Shown here: one piece after another, positions 43,233 to 52,486 of the stretch
How positions within the stretch are numbered: the stretch's first letter is position 1
How the letters are laid out: each line of letters starts with the position of its first letter
Assembly: GCA_963974935.1 (NCBI GenBank)
Contig: CAXBEV010000004.1
Location: 131,729-195,728 of the forward strand
Length of the DNA: 64,000 nt
DNA from: UBA4479 sp963974935
GTDB taxonomy: Bacteria > Pseudomonadota > Alphaproteobacteria > Rhodospirillales > Casp-alpha2
Direction of reading: 5' to 3'
Program-made: the position numbers and the translations under genes
The notes under the pieces: generated by a model
Seen by the model: only the letters and a program-made list of their open reading frames with translations
Databases searched by the model: none
Told to the model about the DNA's origin: nothing

Positions 43233-44492
43233 TCAGGTCGCCAAAAGGCCACTAAAGGGAATGTAGGTCACGACCTCGCCCGCTGCCAGCCGCTCAATGT
43301 CTTCGGAAATTTCGGCAAGGCCATCTGCGGCCGCCATCGACGTTAGAATACCGGCGCCGCTGGAGTGATGCTTAGCCAATATCGGCGATCCATCGGCATC
43401 ATGTTCATAACGCACCCGCACCCATTCCCGGCGCCCACTTTTTTTCTTATAGTCAAAACCAACCGCCACCGGCACACGGACCGGCGCATAGCCGTGCTCA
43501 CCGTTCAGCCGCCGCAACATCGGCTGCGCGATCATCAAAAATGTCACCATGGCGGCGACCGGGTTGCCGGGCAGCCCGACGAACGCCACGCCACCGATTT
43601 GGCCCAGCGCGATAGGGCGCCCAGGTTTAATGGCGAGACGCCAGAAATGAATGTTGCCGAGACGGCCCACCGCCGCTTTTACATGGTCTTCCTCACCCGC
43701 AGAAACACCGCCCGACGTCATCAACACATCATGCGCGCCCTCAGCCGCCTGCAAGGCATCGGCGATGGTGTCTTCGTCATCGGGCAGAATGCCGAGATCG
43801 GTTACCTGAGCGCCGAGGCCTTTCAGCAAGCTCATCACCGCAAACCGGTTGGCGTCATAAATACACCCTGCTGGCACGTCTGCGCCCGGATTGCGCACCT
43901 CATCACCCGTAGAAAAGACCGCCACCCGCAACCGGGTTTGCACGTTGATGTGATCCAAGCCGACCGAAGCCGCGAGCCCGATATCTTGCGGGCGTAGGCG
44001 TGTACCAGCGGGAACGATCACGTCGCCGATCTTAATATCTTCACCGGCGAAGCGGCGGTTCGCACCATGCTTCAGACCATGCGGCAACACCACGTGATCG
44101 CCGTCGGCGCTGGCGTCTTCTTCCATGAATACTGTGTCCATATCGCCCGGCATCGGCGCGCCGGTGAAGATACGCACCGCCTCGCCCCGCACAGCGTCTC
44201 GCCCCAGCGGATGTCCCGCCGCGACGCGCCCCGTGACCGGCAATCGGGTGTCCACCTCAGCGTTCAAGTCATCAAAGAACACCGCATAGCCATCAACGGC
44301 AGAATTGTCGTGAGGCGGCACGTTCCTGGTTGAGGCGATGTCAGCGGCAAGCACCCGCGAGGTCGCCTCGGTGATCGGCACGACTTCGGTCTCAGTGACG
44401 GTATCCAGGCGCACCATCAGATCGCGCATCGCGTCTTCGAACGGGATCAGCCCGTCGCCAAAGGCAAAACAATCGTCCTTAAGCTGCGCCAT
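43233..44492 (-). CDS. moeA: molybdopterin molybdenumtransferase
   Basis: The protein has 419 residues. MoeA blocks are NVPPHDNSAVDGYAV, VGLDHINV, TSGGVSAGEEDHVK (molybdopterin-binding) and GLPGNPVAAMVTF. It inserts molybdate into adenylated molybdopterin. ATG 44492 overlaps the end of mobB by 14 bases. The frame extends to 44624 only because mobB overlaps it in another frame. Confidence 0.95.
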   Translation of the reverse strand: MAQLKDDCFAFGDGLIPFEDAMRDLMVRLDTVTETEVVPITEATSRVLAADIASTRNVPPHDNSAVDGYAVFFDDLNAEVDTRLPVTGRVAAGHPLGRDAVRGEAVRIFTGAPMPGDMDTVFMEEDASADGDHVVLPHGLKHGANRRFAGEDIKIGDVIVPAGTRLRPQDIGLAASVGLDHINVQTRLRVAVFSTGDEVRNPGADVPAGCIYDANRFAVMSLLKGLGAQVTDLGILPDDEDTIADALQAAEGAHDVLMTSGGVSAGEEDHVKAAVGRLGNIHFWRLAIKPGRPIALGQIGGVAFVGLPGNPVAAMVTFLMIAQPMLRRLNGEHGYAPVRVPVAVGFDYKKKSGRREWVRVRYEHDADGSPILAKHHSSGAGILTSMAAADGLAEISEDIERLAAGEVVTYIPFSGLLAT

Positions 44493-44997
44493 TTCGGCGC
44501 TCCTGGACCAGGTCACAGAATTCGATAATGAAGTCGACCACGGCGTCGATGTCGTCCAGGGGTAACTGCGGCACGGTGACATCCAGCGATGAGGTCGAAG
44601 CCACCGCGATGATACTTTCGTCATTCGGGCTCAACAAAGCTTTGCCGACTTCCGGGCGGTACACTTCCAGCTTCGGATGTGGGTACGACTTGAAGCCTTC
44701 GATCAGAACGATGTCGACTGGCGCCATGCGGGCCAGCATATCTTGGATGCTGGGCTCTGCCTCGCCGCGGTTTTCGTGCAACAAAGCCCAACGCGCCGCA
44801 CCGGTAATGACGACTTCTTGAGCGCCGGCGGCGCGATGTTCGAAGGAGTCTTTGCCGGGCCGGTCGATGTCGAAATTATGGTGCGTATGCTTAATGGTCG
44901 AAACCTTAAAGCCACGTGCGATCAACGCCGGGATAACCGACTTCACCAACGTCGTCTTGCCGCTCCCGCTCCATCCTGCAAAGCCGAATACCTTCAT
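44479..44997 (-). CDS. mobB: molybdopterin-guanine dinucleotide biosynthesis protein B
   Basis: A 172-residue P-loop protein: GWSGSGKTTLVKSVIP near the start and STIKHTHHNFDID, both standard MobB motifs, then VLIEGFKSYPHPKLEVYR. It binds GTP and aids MGD cofactor formation. ATG 44997 follows GGGAA by about eight bases. mobA is not in the window. It belongs to the uvrC-pgsA-mobB-moeA-moaD-moaE block. Confidence 0.93.
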   Translation of the reverse strand: MKVFGFAGWSGSGKTTLVKSVIPALIARGFKVSTIKHTHHNFDIDRPGKDSFEHRAAGAQEVVITGAARWALLHENRGEAEPSIQDMLARMAPVDIVLIEGFKSYPHPKLEVYRPEVGKALLSPNDESIIAVASTSSLDVTVPQLPLDDIDAVVDFIIEFCDLVQERRNGAA

Positions 44998-45071
44998 CGT
45001 CACGCGTTCCCGTTGTTCATGCACTATTGTTGCTTCATTGGCCGAAGATATCGTATGTCAGCGCCCGGAAA

Positions 45072-45710
45072 TCAACCAGCTCGGTGCGTATCGCCAGAGT
45101 CGGCCTCAGCTTTTGCCGCTGCCGCGATTTTATCTTCACGCGCATCGGCAACGGCGATATGGCGAATACCGGCGATCAGATACTCGGCCCCGGTGATCAA
45201 CGTCAACACCGCAGCTCCCCACAAGCCGATGACACCGACTTCGGTGGTGCTCAACGGGCCGAACATAGGCCCTGCCGGACCGACCAACAAAAAGCCGAGC
45301 GCCAGCATCTGGATGGCCGTTTTCCATTTTGCCAGTACCGTCACCGGCATTGCGGCTTTGACCTCAGCCAGAAACTCGCGAAGGCCCGACACCAAAATCT
45401 CGCGGCACAGGATCACAGCAGCGGGCAATACGGTGATATCGTTGATTCGGTCCACACCGACCAAGGCGAGCAACACCGAAGCTACCAGTAATTTATCGGC
45501 AATCGGGTCAAGAAACCGTCCGAATGCGGATGTTTGACCGAGTGTGCGTGCCAAATAACCATCAAAAAAATCGGTGATACACGCGACTGTATAAACACCG
45601 AACGCCAACCAGTTGGCCAGAGGCGCATCCAAAAAGATCAGCGCAAGGATCAACACCGGAATCGCAGCAATCCGTGCAATCGTCAGCATATTCGGAATTT
45701 TTGTGAGCAT
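45072..45710 (-). CDS. pgsA: CDP-diacylglycerol-glycerol-3-phosphate 3-phosphatidyltransferase
   Basis: A 212-residue membrane protein. The full CDP-alcohol phosphotransferase motif D-G-x2-A-R-x8-G-x3-D-x3-D is present (DGYLARTLGQTSAFGRFLDP with the final D three residues on). It makes phosphatidylglycerol phosphate, the precursor of phosphatidylglycerol. About 130 bp separate it from uvrC. A TATAAT/TATAGA-like AT stretch at 45734-45746 may be its own promoter. Confidence 0.95.
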   Translation of the reverse strand: MLTKIPNMLTIARIAAIPVLILALIFLDAPLANWLAFGVYTVACITDFFDGYLARTLGQTSAFGRFLDPIADKLLVASVLLALVGVDRINDITVLPAAVILCREILVSGLREFLAEVKAAMPVTVLAKWKTAIQMLALGFLLVGPAGPMFGPLSTTEVGVIGLWGAAVLTLITGAEYLIAGIRHIAVADAREDKIAAAAKAEADSGDTHRAG

Positions 45711-45842
45711 GTGCCCGCGTCCCAAAGTTCGGCCTATAATCTATACTAGGCATCCCGCCCGTGACCGTTGCGTTGTTCTATCAGGTTCGACGCAGAGAGG
45801 AAACCACGTGCCAAGGGATTTCGTTGCGGTTTCACAATCCTT

Positions 45843-47753
45843 TTATGTGTCGGGATGGAACCAATCGTAGATTTTTTTTGCCATCGCACGACTGACTCCG
45901 TCAACGGCTTCCAGATCCTTCACGCCGGCGTTGGCGACCGACTGCGCGGCGCCAAAGTGATGCAACAGCGCCTTTTTGCGCATCGCCCCAATACCGGGCA
46001 CTTCATCCAAGATTGAGCGCTGCACCTGTTTGCCGCGTTTGGCGCGATGCGTGCCGATGGCGAAACGGTGCGCTTCGTCACGGATACGCTGCAGGAAATA
46101 CAACACGGGGTCTTTGTGGCCTAATTGGATCGGTGCGTTTTTATCAGGCACAAAGATTTTCTCACGCCCGGCGTCCCGGTCCGGCCCCTTGGCAATAGCC
46201 GCCACCGGCACGTCATCAATGCCGAGTTGCTGGAATACCTCTAATGCCGACGACAGCTGCCCCTTGCCGCCGTCAACTAAGACCAAATCCGGCCATTGTC
46301 CCAGGGTGCGGGCGGGGTCTTCGCGCTGGGCTCGCGAAAAACGCCGCTCCAGCACTTCGCGCATCATGTCGTAATCATCACCCCCAGACGCCCCGCCGCT
46401 ACCGGCACGGCGAATGTTGAACTTACGATACGCATTCTTCATAAAGCCGTCGGGCCCGACCACGATCATACCACCGACCGCATTGGTGCCGGATACGTGC
46501 GAGTTGTCGTACACCTCGATCCGCGACGGTGGAGCGTCCAAATCGAGCGCCTCGGCCAAACCTTCTAACAAACGACGCTGCGAGGCACTTTCCGACATCC
46601 GGCGTGCCAAAGCATCACGGGCATTGATCGTCGCAGAGTCCAGCACGCGCTTCTTCTCGCCCCGGGTCGGTCGCCGAACCTCAACTTTACGTTCGGCGCG
46701 TACCTTCAGCGCTTCTTCGATCAGTCCTCGGTTCGGGATCTGGTGCGAGGTTAAGATCATGCGGGCTGGCTTGGTACGAGCATAGAACTGACCCAAGAAC
46801 GCTTCCATGACTTCTTCGGCGCCGTCTTCTTTGGCGTGGGTTGGAAAATACGCACGGTTGCCGTAACTGCGACCACCACGAAAGAAAAACACCTGTACAC
46901 AGGTCTGTCCGCCTTCTTGATGAAGCGCAATGACATCGGCCTCGTCCAGACCGGCGTTGATGGTTTCGTGGCGGGACTGCACCCGGGTCAGCGCTTGAAT
47001 GCGATCCCGGTACTGTGCGGCGCGTTCGAACTCCAATTCATCGGACGCAGCCTGCATACGCTCTGCCAAGGCCTGCTGGATCCGCTGGCTGTCGCCGGTC
47101 AGGAACGCACGCGCTTCTTCAACCAAGCGCGCGTAGTCAGGTTTTGATATCCGATCCACACAAGGCGCGGCACAACGCTTGATCTGATGCAACAGACACG
47201 GTCGCGTTCGATTGGCAAACACATTGTCCGAGCACGTGCGCAACAAGAACGCACGCTGCAACAGCGCCAACGTATCATTGACAGCCCATACCGAAGCGAA
47301 CGGCCCGAAGTATTCCCCTTTGCGAGCTTTCGCCCCCCGGTATTTGACGATTTGCGGATAGTCATGATCGGCGGTGATCAGGATCATCGGGAACGATTTA
47401 TCGTCCCGCAGCAGAATATTGTAGCGCGGCGCATAGCGCTTGATCAGGTCGGATTCCAGCAACAACGCTTCGGCTTCGGTCTCGGTCTTGACGATTTCCA
47501 AGCCAACCGTCTGCGCGATCATGCGGCGGATGCGGATCGACTGACGGTTTAAGTTGGTGTAGCTGGTAACACGGCGTTTGATGTTTTTAGCTTTGCCGAC
47601 ATACAGCACGTCGCCGGCCTCGTTCAGCATGCGATACACGCCCGGGGTCGACGGCAAGTTCTTCAAACGTGCCTTGATGGCCTCAGCGCCGCGATCTGCG
47701 CTCTCAAGCACACCATCTGCCGGCACCAATTCGATATTTGAACGCTCAGCCAT
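45843..47753 (-). CDS. uvrC: excinuclease ABC subunit C
   Basis: The protein has 636 residues. The N-terminal GIY-YIG nuclease is LPSTPGVYRMLN plus VLYVGKAKNIKRR. A cysteine cluster follows (CLLHQIKRCAAPC), then the UVR UvrB-binding motif near residue 220-250, the RNase H-like nuclease (IEVYDNSHVSGTNAVGGMIV, DLVLVDGGKGQL) and a C-terminal helix-hairpin-helix pair (VPGIGAMRKKALLHHFG). It makes the two incisions in nucleotide excision repair. Start is uncertain: ATG 47753 or GTG 47795; neither has a strong ribosome binding site. Confidence 0.96.
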   Translation of the reverse strand: MAERSNIELVPADGVLESADRGAEAIKARLKNLPSTPGVYRMLNEAGDVLYVGKAKNIKRRVTSYTNLNRQSIRIRRMIAQTVGLEIVKTETEAEALLLESDLIKRYAPRYNILLRDDKSFPMILITADHDYPQIVKYRGAKARKGEYFGPFASVWAVNDTLALLQRAFLLRTCSDNVFANRTRPCLLHQIKRCAAPCVDRISKPDYARLVEEARAFLTGDSQRIQQALAERMQAASDELEFERAAQYRDRIQALTRVQSRHETINAGLDEADVIALHQEGGQTCVQVFFFRGGRSYGNRAYFPTHAKEDGAEEVMEAFLGQFYARTKPARMILTSHQIPNRGLIEEALKVRAERKVEVRRPTRGEKKRVLDSATINARDALARRMSESASQRRLLEGLAEALDLDAPPSRIEVYDNSHVSGTNAVGGMIVVGPDGFMKNAYRKFNIRRAGSGGASGGDDYDMMREVLERRFSRAQREDPARTLGQWPDLVLVDGGKGQLSSALEVFQQLGIDDVPVAAIAKGPDRDAGREKIFVPDKNAPIQLGHKDPVLYFLQRIRDEAHRFAIGTHRAKRGKQVQRSILDEVPGIGAMRKKALLHHFGAAQSVANAGVKDLEAVDGVSRAMAKKIYDWFHPDT

Positions 47754-47795
47754 AGAGATTAGATCGCCGATCAAGACAGCTTCGTCAACCGACAC

Positions 47796-48107
47796 GCTGG
47801 AACATCATCCGTTGCACTACGATTAACCATAAACCTATCCACGACTTCTGTGGATAACCATGTTGATAATACCGCGATCCGGGGAAAATCGTTATGATTC
47901 AATAGGGTTTAATCACTTTGCCTCATTTTTAGGCATCACAACAAGTCATTGATTTTAAAAGGGAAATTTTATATCTCAGCGAAAGAAAAATGCTGACTAA
48001 ATTAATCTGTCATAAGTCAGCAACATTCACTGTCGTGTGCAAAACCCGCGCCCGTTGCGCCCACATTCAGATAAATGTCTGTAAATATTGGTGAAGTTGT
48101 TAACGAT
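47796..48107. other. 312-bp AT-rich intergenic region between folB and uvrC
   Basis: No gene is seen. The region is clearly AT-richer than its surroundings. Near its left edge are a perfect DnaA-box sequence (TGTGGATAA, 47849-47857, i.e. TTATCCACA on the minus strand) and two near matches, CTATCCACG (47835-47843) and TGTTGATAA (47861-47869). A short dyad TGCCT-7-AGGCA lies at 47919-47935, and the folB terminator at 47980-48022. It must also contain the uvrC promoter. Confidence 0.5.
47980..48022 (-). terminator. candidate rho-independent terminator of the folB operon
   Basis: Read on the minus strand, TGCTGACT (48022-48015) pairs perfectly with AGTCAGCA (47998-47991) across a 16-base loop and is followed by TTTTTCTTTC. 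It lies about 85 bp beyond the folB stop. The stem is only 8 bp and half GC, with a large loop, so strength is moderate. Confidence 0.55.
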
Positions 48108-48527
48108 TTATACTTCGCTATTAAATCTTTCGATCTCAACACCGACACTTTCGGCATTGTCGAATATATCCAACTTTTCTACGCGCACACGCACGGAGCG
48201 GACACGAATATCGTCCAAGCACATGTCGGCGATTTCTTCCGCCATGGTTTCAACCAAGCCGACATGGCCGGAATCGACGATATTCCGGACACCCGACACC
48301 AAACCTTCGTAGCAGACGACGTTCACAAGATTATCATCCAAACCGCCCTCGGCTTCGCGTACGGCTAGATCCAGGTTCACACGCACTCGCTGCGGCTCGG
48401 TTTTCTCGTGATCGTGGATGCCGATGAAGGCAAGCACCACCAAATCGCGCACGAAAACATGGCGAATTCGCTGACGCGCATCGGCGATATGCAGCGGCCC
48501 TAAGACCTCTTTCGGCTCAATGCTCAA
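48108..48527 (-). CDS. folB: dihydroneopterin aldolase family protein
   Basis: The protein has 139 residues. The FolB/tunnelling-fold pattern is VFVRDLVVLAFIGIHDHEKTEPQRVRVNLDLAV, then VVCYEGLVSGVRNIVDSGHVGLVETMAEEIAD (catalytic Lys/Tyr region) and VRVEKLDIFDNAESVGVEIER. It cleaves 7,8-dihydroneopterin in folate synthesis. The start is TTG 48525-48527 with AGGAG six bases upstream. It is downstream of the pteridine-reductase-like SDR. Confidence 0.92.
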   Translation of the reverse strand: MSIEPKEVLGPLHIADARQRIRHVFVRDLVVLAFIGIHDHEKTEPQRVRVNLDLAVREAEGGLDDNLVNVVCYEGLVSGVRNIVDSGHVGLVETMAEEIADMCLDDIRVRSVRVRVEKLDIFDNAESVGVEIERFNSEV

Positions 48528-48593
48528 AGTCGTCTCCTATTTTCGACTCATGGAATTTATATACGCCACCCTATGCTGGGCAGCCAGCAACGC

Positions 48594-49361
48594 CTATTCC
48601 CGGGGCGACGTTTCCTCGGTCTCATGCGCCCAATTCAGGTGTTGGCCTGAATCAACGGCGATGATTTGGCCCGTCACCGACGAAGCGTCAAGAAGAAACG
48701 CCACCGCGTCCGCGATCTCGCACGGGTCGACGGCACGCTGCAACGGTGTTTGTAGGGCCTGACGTTCAAAGTCTTCGTCACTTTGGCGAGAACTCGGCAA
48801 CACCGGCCCAGGTCCCACCGCATTGACCCGCACGTGGGGCGACATCGCGCGGGCCAGCACCTGGGTTTGATCCCAAAGCGCCATCTTCGAAAGCGTATAG
48901 CTGTAAAAATGCTTCGACGGATTCAGCACGCGCTGATCTGCGATGTTGACCACAGCACCCGTTTTATCCGGAGCGCCCTTGTCGCCTAGGTGCTTCAACA
49001 ATTCTTGGGAAAGCACGAAAGGCGCGCGTACATGCACGGCCATGTGCTGGTCCCAGACCGTGCGATCCTCGCTCCGAACATCATCGCCGATAAACACGGA
49101 TGCATTGTTGACCACAGCGCTAAGGCCACCCAGGCCCGTGGCCGCGGCAGCAAACATTGCACGCACTTCACTTTCGTTCTCGAGGTCAGCTTTTACGCAC
49201 AGTGCGCGCCCGCCGGCGGCTTCGATGCCCGCAACAACTTCAGCCGCATCTTCGGCGGCATCTTTATAATGAACCGCGACGCCCCAGTCTTTGCCGGCCA
49301 ATGTCTCGGCAATGGCACGGCCTATGCGCTTGCCGCCACCGGTGACCAGAACGTTACGCAT
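48594..49361 (-). CDS. SDR oxidoreductase, pteridine-reductase-like
   Basis: The protein has 255 residues. The cofactor loop TGGGKRIGRAIA (TGxxKRIG with basic residue) indicates NADPH preference and is typical of PTR1/FolM reductases. NNAS and the catalytic Tyr/Lys (YTLSK) are present, and the C-terminus DSGQHLNW is the variant seen in FolB-linked SDRs of alphaproteobacteria. It probably reduces dihydropterin or dihydrofolate. It sits 66 bp upstream of folB in the same direction. Confidence 0.88.
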   Translation of the reverse strand: MRNVLVTGGGKRIGRAIAETLAGKDWGVAVHYKDAAEDAAEVVAGIEAAGGRALCVKADLENESEVRAMFAAAATGLGGLSAVVNNASVFIGDDVRSEDRTVWDQHMAVHVRAPFVLSQELLKHLGDKGAPDKTGAVVNIADQRVLNPSKHFYSYTLSKMALWDQTQVLARAMSPHVRVNAVGPGPVLPSSRQSDEDFERQALQTPLQRAVDPCEIADAVAFLLDASSVTGQIIAVDSGQHLNWAHETEETSPRE

Positions 49362-49367
49362 GACGTT

Positions 49368-50345
49368 TTAGATCGCTCCCAATAGGCGGTCGACACCATA
49401 GGCCTGCGCGCCGACATAAGCGAAATACAGAACCAAAAAGACACCTGCATATGCGCGATTCAGCTTCATGCGGCCCAACAACACCGGGATCAGCATGGCG
49501 ACGGCCAGCAACATGATCCAGTTATCGAAGATCAGGACTTGGCCCGGCACCGGTAAGCCGGCAACCATCGCCACGACGCCGCCAACCAGCAACATATTGA
49601 AGATATTCGAGCCGATAATGTTGCCGATGGCCACATCCGGATGACCGCGATACGCGGCAACCACAGACGCCGCAAGTTCCGGCAACGATGTACCGAACGC
49701 AAACAACGTTAGGCCGATAACTTCATCGGACACGCCAAAGGACGTCGCAATTTCAGCGCCGCCTTTTACCAACAAGTCTGCGCCGAACGCCAAGCCGATG
49801 ATACCTGCAACGGTCGCTAATAAGGCAACCGGGACATTTTTTGGAATACCTTTTTCGAGCTCTTCTAATTCTTCTATTTGCTCTTTAATAACATCCGGGT
49901 CGCCCTTGCCACGCGCGTACGACGTGATGATAAAGCCCGCGAAAACAATGAGCAGCACGACACCGGCCAGCAAGCCCAACTCGCCCATACTGCACAGTGC
50001 AACAAACAACAGCGAGCCGCCGATCAGCATCGCCACATCGCGCTTGAGCGCACCCGGTTTCGCCAAAATCGGCGTCACCAAACACGCCGCGCCCAAGATC
50101 AACCAAACGTTAGCAATGTTCGAGCCGACGATATTACCGATCGCGAGGCCCGCTGAGCCGCCCAAGGCGGCATCCAAGCTGACAACCAGTTCCGGCGCAG
50201 AGGTGCCGAACGCAACCACGGTCATACCGATGACCATCGGCGAGATGCCCATTTTCTCGGCTAGGATAACAGCACCCCGCACCATTGCCTCAGCGGCAAC
50301 CAAAAGAACAATAAAGCCCCCGATGACTTGCAGATACATCATCAT
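49368..50345 (-). CDS. calcium/sodium antiporter (CaCA family, YrbG type)
   Basis: The protein has 325 residues and about ten membrane helices. The two inverted alpha repeats are GTSAPELVVSLDAALGGSAG and GTSLPELAASVVAAYRGHPD, each followed by a GNIVGSNI or GNIIGSNI motif that supplies ion ligands. A cytoplasmic Glu-rich linker lies near residue 150-165 (EQIEELEELEKG). It exchanges Na+ or H+ for Ca2+ across the inner membrane. It is 7 bp after rppH, so co-transcription is likely. Confidence 0.95.
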   Translation of the reverse strand: MMMYLQVIGGFIVLLVAAEAMVRGAVILAEKMGISPMVIGMTVVAFGTSAPELVVSLDAALGGSAGLAIGNIVGSNIANVWLILGAACLVTPILAKPGALKRDVAMLIGGSLLFVALCSMGELGLLAGVVLLIVFAGFIITSYARGKGDPDVIKEQIEELEELEKGIPKNVPVALLATVAGIIGLAFGADLLVKGGAEIATSFGVSDEVIGLTLFAFGTSLPELAASVVAAYRGHPDVAIGNIIGSNIFNMLLVGGVVAMVAGLPVPGQVLIFDNWIMLLAVAMLIPVLLGRMKLNRAYAGVFLVLYFAYVGAQAYGVDRLLGAI

Positions 50346-50352
50346 GATTGTC

Positions 50353-50868
50353 TTATCCCTGGCTCTTCATTGCGGCATATGGCTCAAAGGCGGCAACAAT
50401 AGCCTCGTAGACTTTGCGTTTAAAGGGGACAATCAGCGAAGGCACGGTTTTTAGGGGCACCCAGTCCCATTGCATAAACTCAGGCGCGCCATGATGCGCA
50501 AGATCGATCTCAGCGACGTCGCCGGTGAACGCATAGGCGAACCAAGCTTGCGCCTGACCTCGGTAACGCTTGAACCGCTTGCCCTGCATTTCGGCCGGAA
50601 AATCATAGGTCAGCCAAGTATCGTGCCGGCCCAGCAAGGTGACTGAGTGGATGCCAGTTTCCTCATACAGTTCACGGCGGGCCCCGGCTTCAACATCTTC
50701 ACCCTTATCGATGCCGCCCTGCGGTAGTTGCCATGCGTGCTCGATCTCCGGCCCAAGATCACTGCGCCGGCCAACGAAGACATTGCCGTCATCGTTGAAC
50801 ACCACAGCACCCGCGCAGGGACGATACCCTTCCGGTGGCACCGGCAATGCAAGACTGTCGTTGCTCAC
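50353..50868 (-). CDS. rppH: RNA pyrophosphohydrolase
   Basis: A 171-residue NUDIX protein. The NUDIX box is GGIDKGEDVEAGARRELYEE followed by TGI. The early AWQLPQGGIDKGE and late FAYAFTGDVAEIDL match RppH/NudH. It removes pyrophosphate from mRNA 5' ends. GTG 50868 overlaps the deacetylase stop by four bases (GTGA), which decides the start; the frame runs further upstream only because the deacetylase gene is there. Confidence 0.93.
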   Translation of the reverse strand: MSNDSLALPVPPEGYRPCAGAVVFNDDGNVFVGRRSDLGPEIEHAWQLPQGGIDKGEDVEAGARRELYEETGIHSVTLLGRHDTWLTYDFPAEMQGKRFKRYRGQAQAWFAYAFTGDVAEIDLAHHGAPEFMQWDWVPLKTVPSLIVPFKRKVYEAIVAAFEPYAAMKSQG

Positions 50869-52406
50869 TGAGGCGTTGCCGGATAGGTCGCGACCGCCGA
50901 TGCCGGGACCAGCTTCACGGTCTTGTCCTTCAATGTCGCCACCCAATCGACAATACTTTTGATCGTCACCGGATACGGACGTGCAATCGCTAAAATTGCG
51001 CCGTTGTCCGTCGCAAGGCTTTCGAGTTTATCGAGATTGGTTCTGATCTGCTGAATACGCGGCACATCGTCGAGGTACATCCGGCTTTGCATCCGTGCGA
51101 GATCAAGCTTTTCGGCAATCGGGAAAGCATCGTTGCGAGTCTGATTGCCGCCGACCACGAACATCAGGCCGCGGTTCTTGAGCGTACCCAACACTTTCGT
51201 CAGCTGCCCCTCTGCCTTCATATAGCGCGATCCCATAAACGTCACCAAACCGACATAACCGCCAGCCTGCGCCATCACGGTCTCCAAGCGCCGTTCGTTT
51301 TCGACCACCTGGATGCGCGTGTCCAAACCGAGCGGGCCCGGATCTTCCATGGGAAAGTTTTCGCTTTCCATCGGCAGCGACATAAACACCTCGTGTCCCG
51401 CGAGACGCGCACGGAAAACCCAGTCGTTCAAGTCGCGTCCGTAAGGGCTCAAGATCATGCTGACCTCAGGCGGCAGCTTATTGATGGCAGCTAAGGACGC
51501 TTGCCGGCTGAGCCCAATACCCTCGATCATCAGCGCGACCCGGGGGCCACTCAAGCCTGGATCAATCGGTCGCGCATAGACTTGCCACGAAGCAATCTGG
51601 TTCGGCCCAATCTTCGGCAATTCGCCAATGCCGCTTTTTTCTTCAAGCAAGGCACGCACCGGCGCGTTAGCCAATGCCTGACTTTGATCCGTAGCACTCG
51701 ACTGGTCGGGAATACGCGCCATCGCGGTACCGGCGACCGCCGGCAATACGAGCCCCCCCCCGGCTGTCGACGCGCCCTTGTCATTCAAAGATGAGTTGAG
51801 CGACGTGTTGAGCGTGGCAGCCGGCGCACCTTCAGGCGCTGCAGGAACCGAGCCGCTTGCACTCGTCTCAACTGGTTGTTGTGCAGTTTGCCTCGATGTA
51901 GCGATGCTCTCACCTTCGACAGGTGCCTCACTTGAACTGGTCCGCGCGTTCAACGTACCGCCGACAGCCGGCATCGACATCTCAACCGTGCCCGGCGCAT
52001 CCTTTTCGACAGACGTGGTCTCAGAAGGTGCCGATAAAAGCCACCACCCTGCCCCACCGAGAACACTCAGCAAGACAACAGCCATCCCCAACGCGGCAAA
52101 CACGATCGCCTTCTTGCGGGACGACGCCTCGTCGCCTTCGTCATCTTCGTCGTCATCTTCGTCATCAAATTCGTCATCAAATTCGATGGCATCGCTTTCG
52201 TTTTCGCCACCGACCATCATCTCATCTTCAAGGTCCGCATGCGCGTCTTCGGCGCCATCCTCCGCATCCGCGTCAGCGTCACCTTCCATGATCTCGTCAG
52301 CAGGATCGAAATGCTCATCCAGGTCTACGACGTCGAAGTCTTCGTCTTCGAGATCGTCATCATCGTCGTCTGACTTCTTTTTGCCGAACAGCTTGGGTAA
52401 TTTCAC
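50865..52406 (-). CDS. divergent polysaccharide deacetylase family membrane protein with extremely acidic N-terminus
   Basis: The protein has 513 residues. Residues 13-93 are dominated by Asp and Glu (runs such as DDDDDDLEDED and DDEDDDEDDEGDE). A membrane helix (about 100-124) follows, then a long Ser/Thr/Ala/Gly-rich periplasmic linker (130-265). The C-terminus is a divergent polysaccharide deacetylase domain of about 240 residues (RVALMIEGIGLS... MSLPMES... FMGSRYMKAEGQ... GGNQTRND...). The start is GTG 52406 after GGAGG. Relatives lie beside envC and ctpA in proteobacteria, consistent with cell-wall work. The activity of the divergent domain is unproven. Confidence 0.88.
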   Translation of the reverse strand: MKLPKLFGKKKSDDDDDDLEDEDFDVVDLDEHFDPADEIMEGDADADAEDGAEDAHADLEDEMMVGGENESDAIEFDDEFDDEDDDEDDEGDEASSRKKAIVFAALGMAVVLLSVLGGAGWWLLSAPSETTSVEKDAPGTVEMSMPAVGGTLNARTSSSEAPVEGESIATSRQTAQQPVETSASGSVPAAPEGAPAATLNTSLNSSLNDKGASTAGGGLVLPAVAGTAMARIPDQSSATDQSQALANAPVRALLEEKSGIGELPKIGPNQIASWQVYARPIDPGLSGPRVALMIEGIGLSRQASLAAINKLPPEVSMILSPYGRDLNDWVFRARLAGHEVFMSLPMESENFPMEDPGPLGLDTRIQVVENERRLETVMAQAGGYVGLVTFMGSRYMKAEGQLTKVLGTLKNRGLMFVVGGNQTRNDAFPIAEKLDLARMQSRMYLDDVPRIQQIRTNLDKLESLATDNGAILAIARPYPVTIKSIVDWVATLKDKTVKLVPASAVATYPATPQ

Positions 52407-52486
52407 GATACCCTCCGCAAACGGCAACGGCCCACACCAAACGCGGGCCGTTGCTTAAGCTTTTGCGACACTTTAGGGCCCAACGA

